A stretch of 64,000 nt of DNA. Source: DASXVX01 sp036504075. Its GTDB lineage: Bacteria; Bacillota; Sulfobacillia; Symbiobacteriales; Symbiobacteriaceae. The stretch is from NCBI GenBank assembly GCA_036504075.1, contig DASXVX010000088.1:3313-67312 (forward strand), read 5' to 3'. Both the position numbers and the translations under genes were made by a program. The notes under the pieces are model-generated. The model was not told the origin of the DNA. It was given only the letters and a program-made list of their open reading frames with translations, and ran no database searches. Every line of letters begins with the position of its first letter. The stretch's first letter is position 1. Shown here piece after piece: positions 1 to 6,805 of the stretch.

Positions 1-581
1 GCCAGGAACTTCGCCCGCAGCACCCGCCGGGCCACCGCGGCCAGCGCCTGCGGCTCCGGCTCCACCGTCTCGCCCAGGCGCGCGGAAAAAAGTGCTGCCA
101 CGTCGTGCCGGGTGAGGTGCAGTGCCGGTCCGGTAATGTGCGAGGGCATCTCCCCCGCCAGCTGAATGATATACTCGCCCAGATCGGTCTCCAGCGCCTC
201 CAGGCCCGCCGCTTCCAGGGCGTGGACGAGACCGATCTCTTCCGTGACCATCGACTTGGCCTTTACCACCCGTCGGGCGCCGGCGTTCTGGAGAATCGCC
301 AGCACCTGCTGGACGGCCGCTTCGGCGGTCGCGGCCAGGTGGACCTGCCCGCCGCCGGCCGCCACCGCCCGGGTGAACTTGGCGAGCTGACCCGCATGGT
401 CGTTCAGCGCCTCGTCCCGGACGTCTCGGGCCCAGTCTCGCAACGCCGTCAGCCGTCCGGCCTCCGCCAGCCGACGCCACTGGTCCAGCTTGGCCAGGTA
501 GGAGCCTCGGGTGGCCTGGGCGATGGCCGCCCGCTTGGACTCCTGCGCCAGTTCCCGCCGGATGCGCTCCCGGACGCTCAC
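1..581 (-). CDS. LutB/LldF-like iron-sulfur protein, N-terminal part (runs off window)
   Basis: The minus-strand frame from a GTG at 581 stays open to the window edge, giving about 193 residues of a larger protein. The visible part (RERIRRELAQESKRAAIAQATRGSY..., LRDWARDVRDEALNH-type segment, VKAKSMVTEEIGL, ETDLGEYIIQLAGEMPSHI) matches the LUD domain at the start of LutB/LldF-type L-lactate utilisation iron-sulfur proteins. The 4Fe-4S cluster motifs expected at the C-terminus would lie outside the window. The GTG overlaps the stop of the upstream aminotransferase as GTGA, implying translational coupling. In the family the protein works with LutA and LutC in lactate oxidation; those partners cannot be seen here, so the role is inferred from similarity. 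Confidence 0.82.
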   Translation of the reverse strand, partial: MSVRERIRRELAQESKRAAIAQATRGSYLAKLDQWRRLAEAGRLTALRDWARDVRDEALNDHAGQLAKFTRAVAAGGGQVHLAATAEAAVQQVLAILQNAGARRVVKAKSMVTEEIGLVHALEAAGLEALETDLGEYIIQLAGEMPSHITGPALHLTRHDVAALFSARLGETVEPEPQALAAVARRVLRAKFL

Positions 582-1780
582 CGGTCTGACCCCGGTGCGG
601 CGAGCAGTCGCCCCAGCCGGGCGACCCCGTCGATCATTTGCTCCTCCGGCAGGTAGCAGAAGGACAGCCGCAGGAACTCCCGCCCGCCGACATTCGCCCC
701 AAAGTAGAAGTGCTTGCCCGGCACGTAGGCGACGCCCGCCGCCAGCGCCTGCGCCAGCAAGGCCCCGGTATCCACCCCGGGGGCGTGCAGCCAGAGGAAG
801 AACCCGCCTTCCGGCCGGGTCCAGGTCACACCCGCCGGCATGTGCTGCGCCAGCGCTGCCAGCATCACGTCCCGGCGCTCCCGGTAAGCCCGCCGCAGTT
901 CGTCCACCCGGGCGGAGAGATCCACGGACGCCAGATAGGTCGCCGTGACCGCCTGTCCGAACGGCTGGTCCAGGTCCTTCTTAAAGTTGGACATCGCCGC
1001 CACCAGTCCGGGCGCGGCATGGACCCAGCCGATGCGCAGGCCGGGGGCGATCACTTTGGAGAGCGAACCCACATAAATGACCCGCCCGTCGGTATCCAGC
1101 GCCTTGATCGGCGTTGGCACATCGCCGAAGGCCAACTCGCCGTAAGCGTCATCTTCCAGAATCAAAAAGTCGTATTCCCGCGCCAGTTCCAGCAGGCGCC
1201 GCCGCCGGACCAGGGAGAGCGTCGCCCCCGTTGGGTTCTGAAACGAGGCGATGGTGTATAGCAGTTTTGGCGTGGGGAGCCCCTTTGCCCGGCGGTCGGC
1301 CAAATCCGACGCCAGCGCCGCGACCTGCAGGCCCTCCCCGTCCACCGGGTAGCCCAGGATCAAAGGCGTGTAGTTCCGGAAAATCTCCAGCGCCTCCATG
1401 TACGTCGGGGCCTCGACCGCCACGACGTCCGCCGGCCCCAGCACCGCCCTGGCCGCCAGATCCAGCGCCTGGGCGGCGCCGGCCGTGACCATAAGCTCGC
1501 CGGGACCCGCCGCCATGCCCCGCAACACCGACCGGGCCGCCAGCAGCGCCGGCAGCCGGCCCATGGCCGGGCTGCCCAGGTAATGGAACGGCAAGTCGGC
1601 TTCGGCAGCCACCAGCGCCGCCGTCGCCCGGGCCAGTTCCACCGACGGCACCGACGCCTTGAACGGGTAGCCTGCGCTCAGGCGGATGCAGCCCGATGGC
1701 AGGGGGGGCATCCAGGCGCCCGGCGGGTCGTAGGCCAGCGCCGCCCGCACGGCGGGCGGGAAATAACGATCAGCCTCCAT
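578..1780 (-). CDS. PLP-dependent class I/II aminotransferase (LysN/MocR-catalytic type)
   Basis: A 400-residue fold-type I aminotransferase. Seen in the sequence: the substrate/cofactor segment TAGAAQALDLAARAVL, the SFQNPTGATLS motif, LEDDAYGELAF, and the PLP-lysine motif SLSKVIAPGLRIGW. It lacks the N-terminal GntR DNA-binding domain of MocR regulators, so it should be a plain enzyme, probably a 2-aminoadipate or aromatic/branched-chain transaminase. It starts 3 bases after the upstream ATPase gene stops and overlaps the lutB-like gene by 4 bases, so it belongs to the amino-acid transporter operon and may act on the imported amino acid. The exact substrate is not decidable from sequence. 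Confidence 0.88.
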   Translation of the reverse strand: MEADRYFPPAVRAALAYDPPGAWMPPLPSGCIRLSAGYPFKASVPSVELARATAALVAAEADLPFHYLGSPAMGRLPALLAARSVLRGMAAGPGELMVTAGAAQALDLAARAVLGPADVVAVEAPTYMEALEIFRNYTPLILGYPVDGEGLQVAALASDLADRRAKGLPTPKLLYTIASFQNPTGATLSLVRRRRLLELAREYDFLILEDDAYGELAFGDVPTPIKALDTDGRVIYVGSLSKVIAPGLRIGWVHAAPGLVAAMSNFKKDLDQPFGQAVTATYLASVDLSARVDELRRAYRERRDVMLAALAQHMPAGVTWTRPEGGFFLWLHAPGVDTGALLAQALAAGVAYVPGKHFYFGANVGGREFLRLSFCYLPEEQMIDGVARLGRLLAAPGSDR

Positions 1781-1783
1781 GGC

Positions 1784-2506
1784 TTACAGCACCTTCCGCA
1801 AGAACGTCCGCGTCCGCTCTTCCTTCGGGGCGGCGAAGAACTGCTCGGGCGGGCCTTCTTCCATCACCTTGCCCTGGTCCATGAAAATGATCCGGTGGGC
1901 CACTTCCCGGGCGAAGCCCATTTCGTGGGTGACCACCATCATGGTCATGCCTTCCCGCGCCAGTTGCTTCATGACTTCCAGCACCTCGCCGACCAGTTCC
2001 GGGTCCAGCGCCGAAGTCGGCTCGTCGAACAGCATCGCCTTCGGCTGCATCGCCAGCGCCCGGGCAATCGCCACCCGCTGCTGCTGACCGCCGGACAGAT
2101 GCGCCGGGTAGGCGTCCGCCTTGTCCGCCAGGCCCACTTTCTCCAGCAGCGCCCGTCCCAACGCATCCGCCTGGGGCGGCGTCATTTTCCGCACTTTGGC
2201 CGGCCCGAGCGTCACGTTCTCCAGGGCGGTCTTGTGCGGGAACAGGTTGAACCGCTGAAAGACCATGCCCAGTTCGGCCCGCACTTCGTCGAGCCCCTTG
2301 CCCCCGGCCGGCACCGGCTCGCCCGCGATGACGATTTCGCCTTCGGTGGGCTCTTCGAGCCGGTTGATGCAGCGCAGCAGCGTCGACTTGCCCGAACCCG
2401 ACGGCCCGATGACGACCACCACTTCGCCGGGCTTTACGTGCAGGTCGATGCCCTGCAATACTTCCAGCTTGCCAAAACGCTTGTGGAGCCCGTTGATCTT
2501 AATCAC
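1784..2506 (-). CDS. glnQ: Polar amino acid ABC transporter, ATP-binding protein
   Basis: A 240-residue ABC ATPase with Walker A GPSGSGKST, signature LSGGQQQR, Walker B AMLFDEPTSALDP and the switch histidine in VVTHEMGFA. The family motif NLFPHKTALENVTLGP is typical of GlnQ/HisP-type ATPases that power amino-acid uptake. The start overlaps the permease gene end by 8 bases. With the permease and binding protein upstream it forms a complete uptake system. Substrate is not determined: glutamine, histidine, lysine/arginine and cystine importers share this architecture. The symbol is used in the family sense. Confidence 0.93.
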   Translation of the reverse strand: MIKINGLHKRFGKLEVLQGIDLHVKPGEVVVVIGPSGSGKSTLLRCINRLEEPTEGEIVIAGEPVPAGGKGLDEVRAELGMVFQRFNLFPHKTALENVTLGPAKVRKMTPPQADALGRALLEKVGLADKADAYPAHLSGGQQQRVAIARALAMQPKAMLFDEPTSALDPELVGEVLEVMKQLAREGMTMMVVTHEMGFAREVAHRIIFMDQGKVMEEGPPEQFFAAPKEERTRTFLRKVL

Positions 2507-3155
2507 TGGCCCGCAGCCTCCTCTCCAGCCAGGCGGTGAACTGCGACAGCACGAGCACCGTAACCAGGTAGATCAGCGCCGCGCCCAGATACGCCGGGAA
2601 CGGCCTGTAAGTCCGGGAGGCGATGAGCTGCGCGGTGCGGGTCAGTTCTACCAGGGCCAGCGCACCGATCAGGGAAGACTCCTTGATCAGGGCGATGATT
2701 TCGTTCAACAGCGGTGGGATCACCCGCTTGATCGCCTGCGGCAAAATGACGTACAGCATCGCCTGGCTGTGCGACATGCCCATGGAGCGAGCCGCTTCCA
2801 TCTGCCCCTTGTCGATGGACTGGATGCCGGCGCGGATGATCTCCGAGACGTAGGCGCTGGAGTTGACGCCCATGGTGAGAACAGCGGCGGTGAACGTATC
2901 GAACTGAATATCCAGCGCCACCGGCAGGCCGAAGCAGACCAGCAGCAACTGGGTATAGAGCGGCGTGCCGCGCATGACCTCCACGTACACCCGCAGGGTC
3001 CCCGAAAGCCAGCCCTTCCCCGACGTCCGGCCCAGTCCCACCAGGGTGCCCAGGAAGATGCCCATGGTCGCCACCATCACGGCGATTTCGAGCGTGATCA
3101 GAAAACCTTTCAGGAGCAGCGGAAAGCTTTGCCACATCAAAGACAGATTGCTCAT
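2499..3155 (-). CDS. Polar amino acid ABC transporter, permease
   Basis: A 218-residue HisM/GlnP-type inner-membrane permease. It shows hydrophobic segments near residues 10-40, 55-80, 85-110 and 180-205, the family sequence YVEVMRGTPLYTQLLLV, and the ATPase-coupling EAA-like loop AARSMGMSHSQAMLYVILPQAIKRVIPPLLNE. It sits 71 bases downstream of the binding-protein gene, with a strong hairpin in the gap, and overlaps the ATPase gene. It would form a dimeric channel energised by the adjacent ATPase. Confidence 0.93.
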   Translation of the reverse strand: MSNLSLMWQSFPLLLKGFLITLEIAVMVATMGIFLGTLVGLGRTSGKGWLSGTLRVYVEVMRGTPLYTQLLLVCFGLPVALDIQFDTFTAAVLTMGVNSSAYVSEIIRAGIQSIDKGQMEAARSMGMSHSQAMLYVILPQAIKRVIPPLLNEIIALIKESSLIGALALVELTRTAQLIASRTYRPFPAYLGAALIYLVTVLVLSQFTAWLERRLRASD

Positions 3156-3178
3156 ACATCACGCTCCATAAACGGAAC

Positions 3179-3203
3179 GGGGGGGCGGACTGTCCGCCCC
3201 CCC
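3179..3203 (-). terminator. GC-rich hairpin between binding-protein and permease genes
   Basis: Almost perfect inverted repeat: seven G, CGGAC, then GTCCG and seven C. It lies directly after the binding-protein stop codon and has no U-tract. In ABC importers such a hairpin commonly makes the binding protein more abundant than permease and ATPase, by partial termination or by 3'-end protection. Here it is a probable attenuating or stabilising element; this role is inferred. Confidence 0.65.
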
Positions 3204-3226
3204 GCCTCTTGTGATCGATTATAACA

Positions 3227-4036
3227 CTACTTGAACCACTTCTGGACCAGCTGATCAAACTTCCCGGACTTCTGGAGTTCGTCCAGGGTCTGGTTGACGA
3301 AGGCGGTCAGGTCCGGGGTGTCCTTGCGCAGGGCATAAGCCGTGTCTTCAGCCTTCAGTTCGAAGGCGATCTTCAGGTTCTTGTCGGCGTTGACGAACGC
3401 CTTCGCCACAACCACGTGCAGGTAGAGGGCGTCGGCCTGCTTGGCGGAGACGGCGGAGGCCGCCTCGGTGAACAGGTTGTACTCCTTGACCACGATGCCG
3501 TCGATCTTCTTCACGTTGTCGGCCTGAACGGTGCCGATCTGAACGGCGACCTTCTTGCCCTTCAGGTCTTCGAGCTTGGTGAGCTTGTCGTTGTTGTCCT
3601 TGTGAACGACCACGGCGTCGGAGCCGATCAGGTAGGGCTTGGAGAAGTCAACGGACTTCTTCCGTTCCTCGGTAACCGACACGCCGGCGGCCATAACGTC
3701 GAACTTCTTGGCGTTCAGGGCGGCGATCAGGGTGTCGAAGCCGAGCTGCTGAACGTCGAGCTTCACGCCCAGCTTGGTGGCGATTTCCTGCATGAGGTCG
3801 ATGTCGAAGCCGATGACCTTGTTGTCCTTGTCGAGGGACTCGAACGGCGGGTAGTCAGGGGAGGTGCCGATGACCAGCTTGCCGTCCTTCTTGATCTTGT
3901 CGAGAGTCGGGGTGGTCGAGGCGGCAGGCTTCTGTTCGGTGGTAGCCGGGGCCGGAGCAGGCTTAGCGCCGCCGCAGCCGGCGACCAGAGCGACCAGTAT
4001 GAGACCCGCAACGATCGCAGAGAAATAACGCTTCAT
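3227..4036 (-). CDS. Amino acid ABC transporter substrate-binding lipoprotein
   Basis: A 269-residue family 3 solute-binding protein. The ATG at 4036 is chosen because GGAGGG lies about 9 bases upstream and because it begins a classical lipoprotein signal (MKRYF, hydrophobic core, lipobox LVAGC), followed by a Pro/Ala/Thr linker. Family motifs: GKLVIGTSPDYPPFESLD near residue 52, VIGFDIDLMQEIATKLG, FDVMAAGVSVTEERKKSVDFSKPYL. It captures the amino acid outside the membrane and delivers it to the permease. The ligand is not resolved. The promoter carries a palindromic operator-like site (4079-4094). Confidence 0.93.
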   Translation of the reverse strand: MKRYFSAIVAGLILVALVAGCGGAKPAPAPATTEQKPAASTTPTLDKIKKDGKLVIGTSPDYPPFESLDKDNKVIGFDIDLMQEIATKLGVKLDVQQLGFDTLIAALNAKKFDVMAAGVSVTEERKKSVDFSKPYLIGSDAVVVHKDNNDKLTKLEDLKGKKVAVQIGTVQADNVKKIDGIVVKEYNLFTEAASAVSAKQADALYLHVVVAKAFVNADKNLKIAFELKAEDTAYALRKDTPDLTAFVNQTLDELQKSGKFDQLVQKWFK

Positions 4037-4076
4037 GGTAGATTCCCTCCACTTGTGATGTCCTTCACGATGAATA

Positions 4077-4105
4077 ACTATACACAAGTGTATACATGCA
4101 GTCCA
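4077..4105 (-). promoter_or_regulatory. Promoter with palindromic operator for the amino-acid transporter operon
   Basis: Reading leftwards: -35 TGGACT (4105-4100), 17-base spacer, -10 TATAGT (4082-4077). The inverted repeat TATACAC-N2-GTGTATA (4079-4094) covers the spacer and the -10 box, a position where a bound repressor would block RNA polymerase. The repressor is unknown; no regulator gene is adjacent. Confidence 0.6.
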
Positions 4106-4157
4106 TACGCTAACCGTTTGTTTCCAATAGCTATTTTGAGCAAATAAAACCCGGTAC

Positions 4158-4250
4158 GAAATTAGTCGCCTCCCGCCTTTTCGCGACTGACGGAGTTAGT
4201 CGCGGTCTGCCGGCCGCTCCGGCGACTGACGGAGTCAGTCGCGAAAAGGC
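4158..4250 (-). repeat. REP-like palindromic repeat, copy A
   Basis: Intergenic sequence built from nested inverted repeats, including GCGACTGAC-GGA-GTCAGTCGC and a G-T variant of it. Much of it recurs at 57270-57346: the blocks GCCTCCCGCCTTTT and CTGCCGGCCGCTCCGGCGA, and the terminal palindrome. Two copies about 53 kb apart in one window suggest a dispersed repeat family. Strand is nominal. Confidence 0.7.
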
Positions 4251-4274
4251 GGGGAACCCCCCGATGGGTTCCCC
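4251..4274 (-). terminator. Terminator after the DUF1858-like gene
   Basis: Inverted repeat GGGGAACCC / GGGTTCCCC. On the minus strand it is followed by GCCTTTTCGC. It lies 21 bases beyond the stop at 4295. Probable intrinsic terminator with a short U-run. Confidence 0.6.
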
Positions 4275-4294
4275 GAGATCTGTTCCCCGAAGCG

Positions 4295-4504
4295 TCAGGC
4301 GAACGTACCCGTGTCCTTGGCCATGGCATTCAGGTCGGCCACCACCACGTCCACGTCGACCCCTTTCCACTTGGCCAGGTCCTTGAGCCGGGCCCCGCCG
4401 CCGGTCCGGAGCCCATCCGGCCCGAAATGCTTGGCAAAGACTGCGCGGGCCCCTGGCATCTGCACGGCGATCTCGGAGGCGGTCCAATTCCGGAGGTTCG
4501 CCAT
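4295..4504 (-). CDS. Small DUF1858/ScdA-N-like domain protein
   Basis: A 69-residue protein starting MANLRNWTASEIAV. The pattern TASEIAVQMPGARAVFAKHFG...LKDLAKWKGVDVDVVVADLNAM resembles the small helical DUF1858 / ScdA N-terminal domain, in which a helical segment is followed by a G-rich turn and a second helix ending in LN. The cysteines usual in that turn are absent (GPDGLRTGGGARL). An AGGAGG lies 9 bases upstream of the ATG; an in-frame GTG at 4507 is an alternative start. It sits alone between two terminators. Function unknown; the domain call is tentative. Confidence 0.6.
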   Translation of the reverse strand: MANLRNWTASEIAVQMPGARAVFAKHFGPDGLRTGGGARLKDLAKWKGVDVDVVVADLNAMAKDTGTFA

Positions 4505-4526
4505 CACCTACGCCCTCCTGCCAGAT

Positions 4527-4557
4527 AAAAAATGGAGCGGGACATGCCCGCTCCATT
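4527..4557 (-). terminator. Intrinsic terminator of rnj
   Basis: On the minus strand, ATGGAGCGGG-CATGT-CCCGCTCCAT is followed immediately by a run of six T. A textbook rho-independent terminator about 60 bases after the RNase J stop codon. Confidence 0.9.
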
Positions 4558-4577
4558 ATGTTCTCCCACTGCGGCCC

Positions 4578-4622
4578 GACCTAGACCTTGATCTGACCTA
4601 GACCTTGATCTGACCTAGACCT
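4578..4622. repeat. 17-bp tandem repeat at the 3' end of rnj
   Basis: About 2.6 copies of the unit GACCTAGACCTTGATCT run through the rnj stop codon (4615-4617) into the 3' UTR. The first repeat boundary is the end of the coding sequence itself (minus strand GAGGTCTAG), so the array probably arose by slippage from the gene's own last codons. Confidence 0.85.
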
Positions 4623-6291
4623 CCATGATGATCGGCAGGATCATCGGGCGCCGCCGGGTCTTCTCGTACAGATACTTGCCCAGCACGTCCCGGACGCCGC
4701 TCTTGAGCACCGCCCATTCGGTGACGTTACGCTCCAGGCATTCGTACAGGGCGTTTTTCACCCGCTCCTTCGCTTCGTCCAGCAGCCCTTCGGACTCCCG
4801 CACGTAGACGAAGCCCCGGCTCACGATGTCCGGACCGCCCATGATTACGCCGGTCTCCTTCTCCATGGCGACGACCACGATCAGGATACCGTCCTGCGAA
4901 AGCTGCTTGCGGTCCCGCAGCACAATGTTGCCGACGTCGCCGACGCCCAGGCCGTCAACCAGCACCTGGCCCGACGTGACTTTGGCCCCAATGGCGGCGG
5001 AGTCGGACGTGAACTCGAAGACGTTGCCGTTTTCGCCGACCAGGATGTTCTCGGCCGGAATCCCGCACTGCACCGCCAGCCGCTTGTGATGCAGCAGCAT
5101 CCGATGCTCGCCGTGAATCGGCACGAAGAACTTGGGCCGGGTCAGGTTGATCATCATTTTCATGTCTTCCTGGCTGCCGTGCCCGGAAACGTGCACGCCG
5201 GCGGCCCGGTCGTAAATGACCTCGGCACCGCGCCGATACAGGTTGTTAATCGTCCGGCCGACCGATTTCTCGTTGCCGGGAATCGGGGTGGCCGACAGCA
5301 ACACGGTATCGCCGGGGATGATCTCAATAGCCTTGTGGTCGTTGACCGACATGCGGGTCAGCGCCGACATCGGCTCGCCCTGGGAGCCGGTGGTCAGGAT
5401 CACCTGATTCGTGAGCGGCACCCGCTTCAGTTCATCAACGGTGATAATGGTCCCTTCCGGCGCTTGCAGGTACCCCAGCTTGGAGGCAATGGCGACGGTG
5501 TTCTCCATGGAGCGGCCGATGACGGCGATTTTCTTCCCGTACCGCACCCCCGAGTTGACCGCCTGCTGCAGGCGATGGACGTTGGAAGCGAAGGTGGCCA
5601 TGAGCACCCGGCCCTTGGCTTCCCGGAAAATCCGGTCGATGTTGCCGCCCACGGTGATCTCCGACGGCGTGTAACCCGGCCGCTCCGCGTTGGTGGAGTC
5701 GGCCAGCAGGGCCAGCAGGCCCCGGGCGCCCAGTTCAGTCAGCCGTCGGAAGTCTGTCGGCTCGCCGTCCACCGGCGTCTGGTCGAACTTGAAGTCGCCG
5801 GTATGCAAAATGGTGCCCACGGGGGACGTGACCGCGATGGCGCAGGAGTCCGGAATCGAGTGGTTCACATGGATAAACTCCGCGCTGAACGACCCCACGG
5901 TCACGGTCTCGCCAGCCATGACCGTCCGGGAATCCGGATGCAGGGTGAGTCCCGCCTCCTCCAGCTTCCCCTGAACCAGGCCCAGCGTCAGCCGGGTGGC
6001 GTAGATGGGAATGTCCAGGTTCCGAAGCAGGTACGACACCCCGCCGATGTGGTCTTCATGGCCGTGGGTCAAAAGCAGGGCCTTGACCTTGTCCCGGTTC
6101 TCCAGCAGGTACGTGAAATCCGGGATGACAATGTCGATCCCGAGCATCTCTTCCTCGGGGAAGGCAAGGCCGGCGTCGATGACGATGATCTCATCACCAA
6201 ACTGAATCGCCGTGCTGTTCTTGCCGATTTCACCTAATCCGCCCAAGGGGATGACTTGCAGTTTCTGGTTCTTCTCGCGATGGCGCGCCAA
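4615..6291 (-). CDS. rnjA: Ribonuclease J
   Basis: Metallo-beta-lactamase/beta-CASP ribonuclease acting in mRNA decay and rRNA maturation. Seen: LGGLGEIGKN at the N-terminus, metal motif LTHGHEDHIGG, HTGDFKFD, LLADSTNAERPG, SGHGSQEDMKMM, FVPIHGEHRML, and the C-terminal KTRRRPMILPIIMEV that is nearly invariant in the family. A TTG at 6291 is preferred: GGAGG lies 11 bases upstream, it gives 558 residues (B. subtilis RNase J1 is 555), and the preceding 29 in-frame codons have no family counterpart. An upstream promoter (6524-6552) and a structured leader of about 230 bases suggest post-transcriptional control. Whether it is J1 or J2 type cannot be settled; it is the only copy in the window. Confidence 0.95.
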   Translation of the reverse strand: MARHREKNQKLQVIPLGGLGEIGKNSTAIQFGDEIIVIDAGLAFPEEEMLGIDIVIPDFTYLLENRDKVKALLLTHGHEDHIGGVSYLLRNLDIPIYATRLTLGLVQGKLEEAGLTLHPDSRTVMAGETVTVGSFSAEFIHVNHSIPDSCAIAVTSPVGTILHTGDFKFDQTPVDGEPTDFRRLTELGARGLLALLADSTNAERPGYTPSEITVGGNIDRIFREAKGRVLMATFASNVHRLQQAVNSGVRYGKKIAVIGRSMENTVAIASKLGYLQAPEGTIITVDELKRVPLTNQVILTTGSQGEPMSALTRMSVNDHKAIEIIPGDTVLLSATPIPGNEKSVGRTINNLYRRGAEVIYDRAAGVHVSGHGSQEDMKMMINLTRPKFFVPIHGEHRMLLHHKRLAVQCGIPAENILVGENGNVFEFTSDSAAIGAKVTSGQVLVDGLGVGDVGNIVLRDRKQLSQDGILIVVVAMEKETGVIMGGPDIVSRGFVYVRESEGLLDEAKERVKNALYECLERNVTEWAVLKSGVRDVLGKYLYEKTRRRPMILPIIMEV

Positions 6292-6419
6292 ACTAAGATG
6301 TTCCTCCTTTGTGGTTTGCACAGCAAAACAGACCTGTCGCTCCAGACGCCGTTCGGCCGGAATGACATGGATAGGCAAGAAATCGGACCTACGAGGGCTA
6401 CGTCGCCCTGATGATGACG

Positions 6420-6478
6420 GGTCAGCTGCCCTTTCGCACCAACGCCGTTCCGATGCGAAAGGCCGCCGTCTGCTGACC
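6420..6478 (-). promoter_or_regulatory. Structured element in the rnj 5' leader
   Basis: Nested inverted repeats: outer GGTCAGC/GCTGACC and inner CCTTTCGCA/TGCGAAAGG. They fold into one long stem-loop between the rnj promoter and its start. RNase genes often autoregulate through leader structure, so this is a candidate site for that; inferred. Confidence 0.55.
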
Positions 6479-6523
6479 TGTCGTCCGACTTCTCCGTTCG
6501 CCGTTCAAATGACTGTCCCTAAG

Positions 6524-6552
6524 ATTATATCCAAAGGAAGACCGACATACAA
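6524..6552 (-). promoter_or_regulatory. SigmaA-type promoter of rnj
   Basis: Leftward -35 TTGTAT (6552-6547), 17-base spacer, perfect -10 TATAAT (6529-6524). Transcription would begin near 6517, leaving a leader of roughly 225 bases before the TTG start. Confidence 0.8.
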
Positions 6553-6618
6553 GACTAGACCGAATTCCCCTGACGGTCTCTTGCCCAGAGACTGGCCTTA
6601 ATCGCCACGGAAGGGAAC

Positions 6619-6643
6619 GAGCCGCCCGAAAAGCGGGCGGCTC
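6619..6643 (-). terminator. Hairpin terminator after the exported-peptide gene
   Basis: GAGCCGCCCG-AAAAG-CGGGCGGCTC, a 10-bp GC-rich stem 18 bases after the stop codon at 6662. There is no clear U-tract. It marks the end of the TPR/HD-GYP-peptide unit. A second, weaker inverted repeat (GTCTCT/AGAGAC) lies at about 6576-6594. Confidence 0.65.
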
Positions 6644-6661
6644 TCCCTGTGTTTGGGCAAA

Positions 6662-6787
6662 TTACTTGATTTTCTTCCCCGACATGTCCCAGACGATCCC
6701 ACCGTTCATCGCTCCAGCAGACGCGGTACCGGCCACGGCCAGCAGGGCCACCAGCACCAGCAGCAGGGCAACAAGCTTCTTCTTCAT
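6662..6787 (-). CDS. 41-residue exported peptide precursor, downstream of the TPR/HD-GYP gene
   Basis: A small gene with a near-ideal start: GGAGGAAA lies 8 bases before the ATG at 6787. The product begins MKKKLVALLL, a lysine-rich N-region followed by a hydrophobic core. It has a signal-peptidase-I-type site, TASA, ending at residue 24. The predicted mature part is GAMNGGIVWDMSGKKIK (17 residues). The gene begins 18 bases after the stop of the TPR-containing gene and is followed by a terminator. Size, signal peptide and position after a TPR gene recall Phr pro-peptides of Rap-Phr systems, but no sequence similarity is claimed. It could instead be a small secreted or membrane peptide unrelated to signalling. 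Confidence 0.75.
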   Translation of the reverse strand: MKKKLVALLLVLVALLAVAGTASAGAMNGGIVWDMSGKKIK

Positions 6788-6805
6788 GAACGTTTCCTCC
6801 TCGTA

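Noticed and set aside
4131..4556. A 141-codon minus-strand frame covering the DUF1858-like gene region
   Set aside because: It runs through a terminator and a REP-like repeat in a different frame from the well-started 69-residue protein.
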